This document shows positions 23,018 to 33,808 of a stretch of DNA of 64,000 nt, in pieces. The stretch lies in NCBI GenBank assembly GCA_024220505.1, contig JAKZZE010000007.1, positions 62,001-126,000 on the forward strand, written 5' to 3'. This DNA comes from Rhizopus arrhizus. Taxonomy: Eukaryota; Mucoromycota; Mucoromycetes; Mucorales; Rhizopodaceae. Within the stretch, counting starts at the first letter, position 1. The number at the start of each line of letters is the position of its first letter. The position numbers and the translations under genes are program-made. The notes beneath the pieces were generated by a model. It had not been told where the DNA came from and searched no databases. It saw nothing but the letters and a program-made list of their open reading frames with translations.

Positions 23018-23861
23018 ATTAAAAAATAATTTTTTATTTGTAAAAAATTTTAAAACCTAAAATGACCACATAATAGCCAAAAAGGTAAAAAGGATAAAGA
23101 AGGAAAGATGATAGGAAGGTGTAATCAATACATTTAAGAGCTAGAGAATAACCAAGATAATAATTTTTGACCAAGAGGGGGAACATCAGGAGAGACTTGA
23201 TCGTGATGCAAATAATCTAGTTCATGTAAAATTTGACAGATAATTAGCCAACAAATAGACCATGCAATATGCTTTGAGCGGTTTTTGTCGGTTGGTTTCT
23301 TTTTGAAAGTGGGCAGCTTGCTTAAGAGAATGACAGGGGGTCAGGGATAGATCGTGACATTTGCAGACGTCGATGCATATGAAGGCATTCAATGGCATGA
23401 GTCCGTGTTAGTAGATGAAATGGGTGGTAGATACACGGCCTGGGGAGGCCATCAGGAAGCCAACCGAGACGCCAACGGAGTAAGCGACTACGTTTGACGG
23501 GGGTCATTGGGAGCCATAGTATAGGGTCAACCTTTAGGTCAACACGACAGGCAGATAAAATGACAGAGTTAGTGTTAGCACGACGTTGCTCTAAGGAGTT
23601 TTGGAGATACTCTTGACGAATAGCTCGGAAACGGCGTTTGTCGATCTGTTCTACATCTTGTACAGTACAAAATCGCCAGAGAGGAGAGGTCGTAAGCTTA
23701 TACCACTGTGAGCCCCTTGCAGAAGTTCGAATGTATGGTAAAAGTTGGAACAGAGGAGTATCATCGGGAACATCCAAGGAACGGAGGAGAAATTTCGTCT
23801 GTAAAATGTGATTGCGTTCTTTCATCGTAGGTTGATTTATTAGATGTAGCATCACTTTGAC
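23018..23861 (-). mobile_element. 5'-truncated LINE relic with target-site duplication
   Basis: Minus-strand fragment. A continuous frame (23855-23322) reads RNHILQTKFLLRSLDVPDDT, GSQWYKLTTSPLWRF, LRWRLGWLPDGLPRPC and HAIECLHMHRRL, a C-terminal LINE ORF2 region (conserved R-x-G-W-L-P-G-x-P…H…C…H). The exact 16-bp flanking direct repeat marks the insertion limits, so the fragment is about 844 bp long and was 5'-truncated on arrival. Its A-rich 3' end is at the left, though no clean poly-T is seen there. Confidence 0.8.
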
Positions 23862-23877
23862 TTTCTTTCATCGTACG
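23862..23877. repeat. Target-site duplication, right copy
   Basis: Second copy of TTTCTTTCATCGTACG. Confidence 0.85.
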
Positions 23878-23885
23878 CCTTTTTT

Positions 23886-25345
23886 ATGATTGAATTAAAA
23901 ATTAATATCCCATCAAAGCGAAAAGCTAAGCAACAATTCCCTACCGAACTCAATTGGGTTTACAGAAACTTGGACAGTTTTAATCACACCAAATCCTTTG
24001 ATTTCTTCCAATCTTATGATCGTCCAACTGCGTCACGTCGATTCAAATATATTGTTGCGAACTTCACTTCTGATGTCAATAAGAGAAATGAAATTCTTGA
24101 AAATTACAACACATGGAAAAGAAAAAAGAAGCAAGACTGTATTGGGATCAACGCGAAAAACAAAGAAGTGATAATTTCATGAATAATTTTGTTGCTATGG
24201 ATGAGCCAGTTTTATTAGCTGAAAGTACTTCAACCAACTTGTTTGATGAATCAAATTCTACAACTACTACTGCTATTATACCTATGGATATCATGGACTC
24301 TAGTAACACCGGTACTCTAATCACTGACAAAAGTGGTCATATAGGTATTGACCAAGCCAAAATTTTAATTTCTGAAGCTTTATGTCCACTTGATGAAGAT
24401 GATTGCTATATAATTGGAAATATGAATGTATCTACATGTTTCTTTGGTTTCCAAACTTTTGTTCAATCTCTCCTTAATGATAGGCTTTTAAATTTCGAAT
24501 CATATTTGCAGCACATTCTATCACTTTCGTCAATTCTTTTAGTTGGAAAAAATCGTGCACACCCTGATTTACTAAAATTATTAGAGAACGGCACCGGAAA
24601 TGATATTATTAATGATGTTCACAAAAAGATAAAGATGAATGAAAACAAATTTCCCCGATTGCTTTTAATGGAAATACTTGATATTGTACAGGATGTGTAT
24701 CAAAAGAAGATCACTCGAATTGAAGCAACACGTTTATTTTTAGATTTGACTGACGATCAAAGCGATTTGGTTATTAGGATTATTTTGTGCTTTAAGCGTT
24801 TAGTAGAGGATCTCCCAGATGAATTCCTTACAAGTACTATTAAGGAACTTGGCCTTTGTACTAGCTTCCTTCAACCAGCTCTCAAGCCTCTATTCGACAA
24901 TCCTGAAAAAGGTGTTTTTTTTTACGTGGACAAATGCAATCAATTCTGAGTTCAAAGAAAATAACCAGATTTTTAAAAGTCGACCAGATGGCTGCATCAC
25001 CATCACAAATAACAACAATAAAGAAAAAAGTGTTTGCTTCGCTGAAGTTAAGACCTTGGCTGACCGCACAAATCATTACAAGTTAAACCTTGATCTTTAT
25101 AGACTTGGTATATTCTCGAAAAATGCAATTGATGTGAACGACCTGAATAGCGTCTTAGCAATTCAAGCAGTTGGTAAGTACAATAACAAAAAGAATAGTA
25201 TGACATTTCATTATTAATCGAATATAATAGGGAGTTATATCACATTTTATTTGACCCAGCTCAAAAGTGATGGTCTTTATTTGATGGTTGAGCTCGACCA
25301 TTTGAGATTCCTTTTGTCGCTCAGCGAATTGCCTCAACTAATTGG
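23886..25345 (+). pseudogene. PD-(D/E)XK-like dispersed-family gene, longer copy (copy B), frame-broken
   Basis: Starts MIELKINIPSKRKAKQQF. The first frame reaches …RNEILENYNTW at 24118, where an A-rich stretch shifts into KKKEARLYWDQREKQRSD. A long frame then runs to KPLFDNPEKG at 24913. There a T9 run shifts into FTWTNAINSEFKENNQIF, KSRPDGCITI and VCFAEVKTLADR. An intron (about 25172-25231) joins to SYITFYLTQLKSDGLYLMV. The sequence ends abruptly at IGYIDR (25345), where an unrelated coding fragment begins. The 5' half gives the family architecture that copy A lacks. The D…E-x-K core suggests a nuclease-like fold; function unknown. The TSD of the adjacent LINE ends 9 bp before the ATG. Confidence 0.65.
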
Positions 25346-25969
25346 ATATATTGACCGATTTTTCAAGCACTAGGCGATCACAGTCAACTGTTAGGGTTTC
25401 AATGGTGTGAAGTACCCACTGAAGAACATGCTGAATTTACGATCGACCCAACGACGTGGAAACCCGGTGTCTCCAACAAATTCCATGATGGATTGGGTTA
25501 TGACAACAACAATTGCAATAAACTCATAATGGAAGGCTCAAGCCGATATATTGACAAGGAAAACGTACAACACTCACACGATGACACTATTAAGATCATT
25601 CACGCACCCATCGAACTCCTGGATTCGCTCATCCGACGCCATTTGTCTGCCTCATTTTCAAGCCTCTGCTTGATCAAATCTTTCTCTGTGCAATGTGTGT
25701 GCACAAGCATTACCTTGTCCACAACATCTTTTGATCCTGAAGATCCTGGCGCATACATCCATACACACGTACGATCTGCCAACATTCCTTTGAATTACGA
25801 TAGCCGGGCATCATGGACCGCCATTTTTGAGCTCCTGGCGTATCTCTTCACCTGTCTGAAGGAACAGAAGTTAGTACTTGAAACCGTCATCAAGGAAAGT
25901 ACTGGCCTTCTTCCCATCGCTGATGATGATCGTGGCATGAATATCTTGTCAGAAATTGATAGGTCATAA
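25346..25969 (+). pseudogene. 5'-truncated fragment of another dispersed hypothetical family
   Basis: One open frame beginning FQALGDHSQLLGFQWCEVPT directly at the junction with copy B, through GLGYDNNNCNKLIMEGSSR, HDDTIKIIHAPIELLDSL and SFSVQCVCTSITL to DDRGMNILSEIDRS and a stop. No known domain; I believe related uncharacterised proteins recur in mucoralean genomes. The N-terminus is lost at the junction. Confidence 0.5.
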
Positions 25970-26121
25970 TGATTTTGCATCCATTAGTATTTTTTTTTCT
26001 ACATTATCGATTATACCCAAATAAATTGACCAGTATTCCAATGCACTCGAATATTCATCCTTTCCAGATAGTAAAGTCTTAATTGATATGATAGTCGTTA
26101 TTTTCTGAGTAAAATTGGATC

Positions 26122-26171
26122 TTTTTTTTTTTTTTTTTTTTTTTTTTGTTGTTGTTGTTGTTGTTGTTGTT
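26122..26171. repeat. T26 followed by (GTT)8
   Basis: Read on the minus strand this is (AAC)n followed by A26, resembling the 3' tail of a retroelement; it lies 45 bp beyond the 3' end of the Tc1 relic. Confidence 0.9.
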
Positions 26172-26216
26172 TGCTTACCATTGCATTATTGACTTTTGAT
26201 AAAGTTGTTATGGCCA

Positions 26217-27500
26217 TTACATAGGCTCTTTGTTTCGACACTTATCCCAGCACTTGTAAGAATGTGAAACGAAACATTTGAAGTGATTTTTCTCCACACT
26301 TTGGCAGGCTTCCGTGATTCTCTTTGATAAAGTGTCTTCCTGCAAAAACCTATGGCGCTTTACCTTACTTTTCGCCACTGCCCAGAATTGTTCTATTGGG
26401 TTAAGCTCAGGAGAGTAAGTAGGAAGATACACATTTATATCATCGATATTCAATATATTTCTTTATGTTCTCATGCTTATGAATGGATGCATTATCCATC
26501 ACTATATAATGATCTTTCATATGTGGATATTTGTCCATTTCGTCAAGAGTCGTTTTTAGGAAGCTAATATAGTGACCTGTTACGGTTCCTGAGCTTATAT
26601 ATCCATCAACTTTTCTCTTCTTAGCTGGTCTTGGTTTTTTTTTACGCCGACTGCGATCAAACCTGTAGCAGAGATAGCACCCAGTATAGACGTTGTGTTT
26701 GCTCTCGTTGTAGGTCGGGTAACAATAGCACGAGTGCCTTTTGTAGACCAAGCTCTCGAACGCTTCATGTTGATATCAAAAGCAGACTTGTCAAGAAACA
26801 CGCAATTCGCGAGGAAGTTCATGTCTGTCGTTTCCCATTGACAAACCTAATTGTATCGTTCCTCAATCTTTGCTGGACTATTTCTTTCAATAGAATGGAA
26901 ATCGGCTTTTTTCAACGAAAGGTTGCATTCACATCTCATAAAATTATAAACTGTGCTGCGAGAAACTTTAAGATCATTAAACCGTTTCAATAAATATTCG
27001 GTCACTTCATCAACAGCGGCAGAGGGATTAGTATCAATGAAATTGACAATAGATCTTTTATGCTCATCTGTAAGAATACACTTACGACCTACTCTGTTAC
27101 AACTGTCAAAAATGTTGTCAGGGCACTTATTGTACTGCTTAATCCATCTCTGTGCTGTTCGAATGTGAATGCCCAACTGTTTTGCTGCAGCTGATGCACT
27201 CAGACACTTTTCAATCTTCAGATCGAAAGATCTGGCCTTATCCTGGACGGTATAACGCACGTAGTCCCGACTTGTGTTCGCCTCCTTCATATGGACATCT
27301 TCATCTTTTGACTTCTCTACTAACATTGGACAAGTCGAAGAAGACTCATCAGAAACTGCATTTTCCAAGTAATCAGTATGAGTGGCAATGGTTTCAAAAA
27401 TAAACTCATTCTGAGTTACAAAATACTCCATCGATTCAGGACCACCATTCTCATCAACGACATTTCCATGTCCATCCTCATATAAAAATAATGTACTCAT
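26217..27500 (-). pseudogene. Full-length but inactivated IS630/Tc1-mariner transposase
   Basis: Minus strand. The N-terminal part (27500-26847) has a two-part helix-turn-helix region: ASAAAKQLGIHIRTAQRWIK and VTEYLLKRFNDLKVSRSTVY. An in-frame TAG follows IEERYN (about 26846), then VCQWETTDMNFLANCVFLDK continues in the same frame, so a Trp codon was probably lost. Catalytic blocks: FLDKSAFDINMKRS (first Asp), IVMDNASIHKHEN (second Asp), YLPTYSPELNPIEQFWAV (Glu). A frame shift at the A run near 26640 and another at about 26450 complete the damage. It is non-autonomous and dead by three lesions. Confidence 0.88.
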
Positions 27501-27521
27501 AAAAACTTGTTAAAATAGGTT

Positions 27522-27538
<17 letters not shown>

Positions 27539-27586
<48 letters not shown>
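27539..27586. repeat. A48 homopolymer beside the Tc1 relic
   Basis: 48 A, preceded by a short T run at 27531-27538, located 39 bp upstream of the relic's start codon. Confidence 0.95.
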
Positions 27587-27588
<2 letters not shown>

Positions 27589-27609
27589 TGTCTCCAATTT
27601 ATATTTTTC

Positions 27610-27800
27610 GAGTGCCAAGGCAAGCGACGTGGTTTTTAAAAATACGACTTCCATTTCTGAAAAAACGAAATTAATTTTAAATGGTCGGCGACTTTAATTT
27701 TGATTGACCTGTGACATCATTTTTCATTGGCAAGCGACATTAATTTTGATTGGCTGCGATTTTGCTTCTTGGAAGCACTGTATAAAACTACAAAATGCGA
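27610..27800. repeat. Short interspersed direct repeats
   Basis: GGCAAGCGAC occurs near 27618 and 27730, and GCGAC(T/A)TTAATTTTGATTG occurs twice about 46 bp apart near 27690 and 27736, followed by related GCGATTTTG and GCGACTTTGATTTCTGGA words. Possibly the non-coding end of the Tc1-like element. Confidence 0.5.
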
Positions 27801-29562
27801 CTTTGATTTCTGGAAATAGTGTACTATTTCTCAAAATGATTAGTACGCTTTTCGAAATTATTGGTATAGAATACCTTTAGATACCTTCCCTCCCTCACCT
27901 TTGAGAAGCCACAGAGAAACTAAGTTATGGAGTATTGAATACTATTTGTTTAATTTTGCCTGTTAGGGGTCAAGTTAGGTGAGATGGTATTATCATATAC
28001 ATACTTTTTTTTAAAAAAAAAATTTTCTGTCATATCATTCAATAAGTGCATTTATCAACTATGCTTTGTTATCAAAATAAAAAATGGAGCTTTAAAATCA
28101 AGCTGAAGATCAGCTAATGTTTCATGGTAGGATACTTGCTCACAATGGCTGTAGCTAATGTCGTTATTATCAAACTGCTTATTTACTGCTTGATTTGTTG
28201 CTAAACGGAGAAAAAAGAGGTCCAAGGATATTTTCAAAGGACAAAAGTGAAGGAGCTTGGCTATCGTGTAACAATAAACCTACAGTGTATTTATTAAGTA
28301 ATAATATGTGATAGAGAAAAGAAAAATAAAACTGAAGCTGTGCTAATTTTTGATTGACGAATGTATCAAAATTTAATAAAATTGTGTACTTTTACCACAA
28401 AATAAATTGAAATTGAATTTATTTGGGAAGGTGGTGTACACCGACATAAAAGATGGCAATAAGATGATGCTACATTTGTACTGTAACATTTAAAATCGCC
28501 AAAGCGATAGGCAGATATGATACAGTGGTCACTTTCTATCATCTCTTTTAAGGTGTTAACCAACGGACTTTTGTTTCATTCATCATTACTGTTCCGACAC
28601 ATTTGCAGAGTCAAGTTTCTAAAAGTGAAAGCGACCTCATTCTATTCTTATTAATAAACTGTATATATCATAGCCTTTCAAAAATCAAGAACTCAAGGTG
28701 GCCAGTTTAGCTCTTTGCCTAGCCGCTCACAACCTAATTGCTGTCTCACTTTGTCTATGTCCAAATTCCAGTGGAAAGCTATACAATGCAATCAAAGGTG
28801 TCTGTAACTAAAGCTCATGAGCTAACAAAGAATCAATTGTCCATATTATACTGAGAGAGTATTGTAAGCTTCTTTGTCTTTACTTTTTGCAGCATCGGTT
28901 CACTACATACATTTTACTATCCAAAAACACTCGGAAGTCATGAAAGCTTCGCAAGGCTGTCATATCTTTTCAAATCCCTATCAAATCTCGATCGGTGACC
29001 TCACGAACATTTCCAGCTTGTGCTGTAGTGAAATCAGTAAAACACTAGAATTTTGAATGACATCATCATGACTTAGTGATACCCAAAAAAGAAAACGAAT
29101 GAAATATTTCATTAAATGATATAGCAAGATGAATCAAACAGAAAAATATAAAAAATGTTGATGATCATAAATAATATGGTTTCTTTGTGGTAAATTAACG
29201 AGAGACTTGTAAAGTGAGATGGATAAGATGATACTGATCATAATCAACAAGTGCTTTTCATGATGACATAATGCCACAAACTGTAAGAATACTCAATCCT
29301 TTAACTAACAGGTACCGATCATGTTAAAGAATAGAGTGGGACCATCAATAGCTATTCACAAGAAAGAAAAAAGATCGAGATTGTTTTGCTAAAGTACACA
29401 CTGTTTGTGGATTGTTGTCTCTTATTTGCATATATAAAATTTATATCTCCGCGTGCTTTTTTTTTAATACAATAACAAAAAGGCAAAAAAAAAGAATGAC
29501 ACGTTTTCTTTTTTTTTTTTCTTTTTTATACAATTTTAATTCATTTTTCATTTTAAAAAAGC
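27801..29562. other. Intergenic, no gene recognised
   Basis: Long AT-rich spacer between the relic island and TPS2. No domain-bearing or spliceable frame was seen on either strand. The last 100 bp are T-rich promoter/leader of TPS2. Confidence 0.6.
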
Positions 29563-30453
29563 ATGCCATCATTAACAGCTGAAAAAGTAGCCGACTATTT
29601 ACCTTTGGCAGGCAAGATGCCACAGATCTCTGGCCGTATCATTAACGTGACCCATCAAATTCCGTATCATATCTCAAGATCGGCTCCTTCCAAGATTGTC
29701 ACTGAGGCTCCCTCGCCTCAACTCCCAGAGGATGTCTCTGGAGCACCGGTGTCCAAGCTCGCCCGTCATCATCACCGCCGTGGCACTTTGAGAGCTAAAT
29801 TTCATGCGGCCGAATGGACCATCACTCAGAGCAGAGGCCATCTTGCTTTGCATGCTGGCTTGCAAAGCCTGAGAGAAGGATACGAAACGATCCAGATCGG
29901 ATGGACGGGCCCGATCAAAGACAAGGCGACAAAGGCCGTATTATCTTCAGAAGACTTGGCAGAGGAAGACATTGCTAAACTGGAAGGTCTCTTGATGGAA
30001 AAGGGACAGATTGTACCCGTCTTTTTGGATAGCAAGTCGCGTGGTCATTATGAAGGTTATTGTAAAGAAGGTAAGCATGCTTTGTTTTTATGGTGGCGAT
30101 GCTAACAACTGATTAAAAAGTACTTTGGCCTTTGTTCCACTATCTGGTCTGGTCAGATCATGCGGGCGGTTTGTCCGAAAAGCAATATTGGGAAGATTAT
30201 GTGTCTGTGAACCAGCAGTTTGCTCGAAGGATCGCTGATCATTATCGCCAGGGTGATATAAGTAAGTTGATAGGCTTAAGGGATACTTGATGTTAACCCT
30301 TCTTTGTACTGTCTAGTCTTTATCAATGATTATCATCTCCTGCTTGTTCCTGAAATGTTGCGTGAGATGATTCCTGATGCCCCCATCGGTCTCTTTCTTC
30401 ATGCTCCTTTCCCCAGTTCAGAAATCTTTCGTTGCCTGACAAGTAAGATGATT

Positions 30454-30498
<45 letters not shown>

Positions 30499-32254
30499 TA
30501 GAGAAACTAATGCTGTCTGTGTAGCTCGTAAAGAGATCTTGAGTGGCTTCCTGGGTGCGAATCTAGTCGGATTTCAAACCTATTCTTATGCTCGACACTT
30601 TATCGGCGCATGCACTCGGGTCCTTGGTTGTGAATCGACACAGACGGGTGTGAATGTGAATGGACATATTGTGTCTGTCGGGACGTTTCCGATCGGTATC
30701 GACGCCAAGCGAGTCAATCAGTTTCGTCAAGAGCCTGGGGTGGCCGCCAAGATGAAGGCGATCCGAGCAATGTATGCGGACAAGAAGATCATCATCGGTC
30801 GTGACAAGCTTGATTCGACCAAGGGTGTAGTTCAAAAACTACACGCGTTTGAAAAGTTTTTGCGTGATTATCCAGAATGGCGAAAGAAAGTGGTGCTGAT
30901 TCAGGTCACGACACCTACCTTTGGTGATAACTCCAAATTGGAATCGAAGGTGTCTGAACTTGTCAGTCATATCAACAGCCTCTACGGCTCGCTCGAGTTT
31001 ACTCCTGTCCATCACTATTACCAAGACGTGGATCGTGATGAGTATTATGCTTTGCTGTCTGTGGCTGATGTTGGATTGATCACTAGCTTAAGAGATGGCA
31101 TGAACACCACTTCATTTGAATACATCCTCTGTCAGCAAGAACAGCATGGCTCCATCATCCTATCCGAATTCACCGGCACAGCAGGCTCACTGGGCGCGGC
31201 CTTTATCGTGAACCCATTCGATATCGCTGGTGTGGCCAGAGCGATCCATGAAGCTCTCGTTCTCAGTGCTGAAGAAAAGGCGACACGCCACGGTCAACTC
31301 TACAACTATGTCGTCGAACACTCTGCGGCCTATTGGGCAAAGTCATTTGCCAAACAGCTGGCCGAGAGCACACAAAACTTCAGACTACAATCACACACTG
31401 CGCCTCCTCTGAATATCGATCGGTTCACGACCGCCTTCAGGTCTGCCAAGAAGCGTCTGATGTTCTTTGACTATGACGGCACACTGACACCGATCGTCTC
31501 TGTGCCGACGGACGCCAAACCCTCACAAGAGATGCTAGAATACCTTCAAGCGCTTTGCAATGATCCAAAGAATCATGTCTGGGTTGTGTCTGGTCGAGAT
31601 CAGGCCTGTCTGGAGGATTGGCTGGGCGGGATCAAGAACCTTGGGCTCAGCGCAGAGCATGGCTGCTTCTGGAAAGCGGCCGGTTCGGATCAGTGGACGA
31701 ATGCGTTGGAAGACACTGACATGGACTGGAAAAAGGATGTGACAGAGATCTTTGATTATTACACTGAGCGTACAGAGGGCAGCTTTGTCGAGCACAAGAA
31801 ATCCTCCATCACCTGGCATTACCGTATGGCCGATGAAGACTATGGACTCTTCCAGGCCAAGGAATGTCAAAACCATCTGGAAAACTCGGTGGTGTCCAAG
31901 AGACCTGTGGAGATCTTGGTCGGCAAGAAGAACCTCGAGGTCCGTCCGATGATGATCAACAAGGGCGAGGTCGTCAAGCGTATCCTGACTCTCACACCGG
32001 ATGCTGACTTTATTGTCTGTGCTGGGGATGACAAGACGGACGAGGACATGTTCCGTACCCTTTCGGCCACGTACTTTGCTCGCTATCAAGAACAGCTGGC
32101 CAACACGGGCGGTGAAGCCAGCTGGGAAGAAGCGAAATCGACCCTTTATTCGATCACGATCGGTCCACCCAAGAAAAGCATGGCGAATTGGCGAGTGGAA
32201 GCACCGTCGGATGTCATTCATCTTTTGAGTCTGATGGCACAAGAAGAGAAATAG
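29563..32254 (+). CDS. TPS2: Trehalose-6-phosphate synthase/phosphatase (Tps2-type)
   Basis: Four exons (29563-30070, 30121-30261, 30317-30442, 30525-32254) give 834 aa. The N-terminal half is a glycosyltransferase-20 domain: VLWPLFHYLVW, FINDYHLLLVPEMLREM, GRDKLDSTKGVVQKLHAF and ITSLRDGMNTTSFEYILCQQ. The C-terminal half is an HAD phosphatase: FFDYDGTLTPIVSVP (nucleophile Asp), VSGRD, LGLSAEHGCFWK and CAGDDKTDEDMF. All phosphatase motifs are intact, so dephosphorylation of trehalose 6-phosphate to trehalose is expected; the synthase part resembles Tps2 and may be regulatory. Cytosolic trehalose synthase complex; stress and spore carbohydrate. Exon 4 is GC-richer than surrounding DNA. The third intron contains a 42-nt A tract. 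Its stop lies 54 bp from the stop of the convergent pICln gene. Confidence 0.96.
30455..30496. repeat. A42 homopolymer in TPS2 intron 3
   Basis: Starts 12 nt after the 5' splice junction, on the sense strand. Confidence 0.95.
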
Positions 32255-32308
32255 AGAGACATTTTTTCATAAATAATAAACAGTTCAATTGTACATTTAT
32301 TTGATCAA

Positions 32309-33003
32309 TCACAGACTTTTGTCCACCGCATCGTCCGAATGAGATCCATCAGATGGTTCAAGCAGTGAATCCAATCGATCCAGAGCGGCCTGCTGTTCCT
32401 CGTTCAGCTCATGATCGAGGTCAGCAAAATAGGCCTGATGGTCACTGTCTTGTTCAGCCATAAGGTCCTCATCAGGATAAAGAGCTGCACATTCTGACAT
32501 GGCTCGATAGATCTCTTCCACTATACGCTCCCCCCTCTAGGCTCAGTATTTTTTTTATTTATTTATTTTTCCTTTCTTGTCTATTTACCTGCACTCTTGT
32601 CATGAGGGATGAATCGAAGTTCGGTCAAGGTCTCTTGTCGTTCATAGTCATCTTCAGGTAGTTGCTGATTAGGAAAGAAAAGACCGGTGTCCAGCTGACA
32701 AAAAATGCTCGGATCGCCTTCTTGTCTTGAAATAGCGTGAATGATGATATCTCGATAGTCTACAGCAATACCAGACTGGCTGCTTTCTGAATAAAAATAA
32801 AAGCGACTTTTGAAAGAGGAGGAAGGGGTGAGATTGAGAATGGGGAACGATCAGACTTACTCTTCACAAATCAAGACATCACCTTGAATGGGATCTTCAT
32901 GGCCTACGAATGGTGGAGAGATGATCAAGGCAGTCTCTTTTTGAACATGACGTGTCTTTAAGTTTAAAATGTCGGGTGCTTGAGAAAGTAAGGTTATCGT
33001 CAT
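32309..33003 (-). CDS. CLNS1A: Methylosome subunit pICln (chloride channel nucleotide-sensitive 1A)
   Basis: Three exons (33003-32861, 32806-32589, 32520-32309) give 190 aa. PH-like ICln domain: GDVLICEDRFYFYSESSQSG and VDYRDIIIHAISRQEG match the G-x-L-x-I/T…FYSE…G…Y-x-x-I-x-x-H-A-I-S pattern. A helix with RFIPHDKSAVEEIYRAMSEC follows, then an acidic tail. The acceptor CTTTCAAAAG at 32807 is chosen because the alternative at 32787 would delete the conserved RFYFYSE strand. pICln is the chaperone that holds Sm proteins with the PRMT5 methylosome during snRNP assembly. Confidence 0.88.
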
Positions 33004-33691
33004 AAAGAAAAAAAGTCTTTTCCCGCTCACTTTAAAATTTTCTCACTTTTATTATGATTATGATTCAATTTCTTTTTTTTTTTTTTGTTTTAATAGACTT
33101 GAGCCATCTCTTTTATACCCCCTTCATCACTCAAGTTGGATAAAAAAGAAATGCATCCTTTGGAATCAAGGACGGAAAAAAAAAGTTTATAACAATTTGG
33201 TAATACAAACGCTAAATTACTCTCAGGAGCAAAAGCAGGCCGTCCTTTCTTTTTTAAGTATAGGAAAGGCTATAAACATTTTGAATAAAGGGAAAAGACA
33301 TAAGCAGATATTCAGGATATGGTTTGCTCATACAAATTTAACTAGTTTTTTCATGCATGCTCTCAGTTTAAGTTTGCGAAAAATCATAAAATGATTAGTC
33401 TAGATGGGTAAATACACTGTATCTACTTTATTAGCCTTGTGGTAGTGGAATCGTTCTAAAGGTAGATATATTCAATATAAGTTTAGTATAATTCGTGGAA
33501 AAATGTTGATCGAGTAAAGTGATTCTTGAGAGCTATCTGAAGCCTTCATCGTGAAGTGTATTATTTTTCAAGCCAGATTTTACATGAATAGATCGCGATA
33601 AAATACCAAGAATACCACTAAAATTACAAAAATAAATATTTTATATGCAGATAGGAACCGAATAGTACAAAGCACACCTTATACAGCGCCT

Positions 33692-33736
<45 letters not shown>

Positions 33737-33808
33737 TAAAAGGAATTTTATTCAGGTGCCTCATCTAAGAATAGCAATTAAGAAAATCATCCGAGTTTTA
33801 TTTATAAA
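33004..33808. other. Intergenic, contains T42 tract at 33694-33735
   Basis: Promoter side of pICln and 3' flank of the sulfotransferase gene. No gene recognised. The T42 tract lies about 75 bp beyond the sulfotransferase stop codon. Confidence 0.6.

Noticed and set aside
23361..23375. TTGCAGACGTCG as a fourth copy of the array core
   Set aside because: Only about 9 nt match, in the middle of LINE coding sequence, with no flanking hairpins.
32787..32806. Alternative acceptor TTTTTATTCAG for pICln exon 2
   Set aside because: It keeps the phase but deletes RFYFYSE, a conserved strand of the ICln fold; the upstream acceptor at 32807 retains it.
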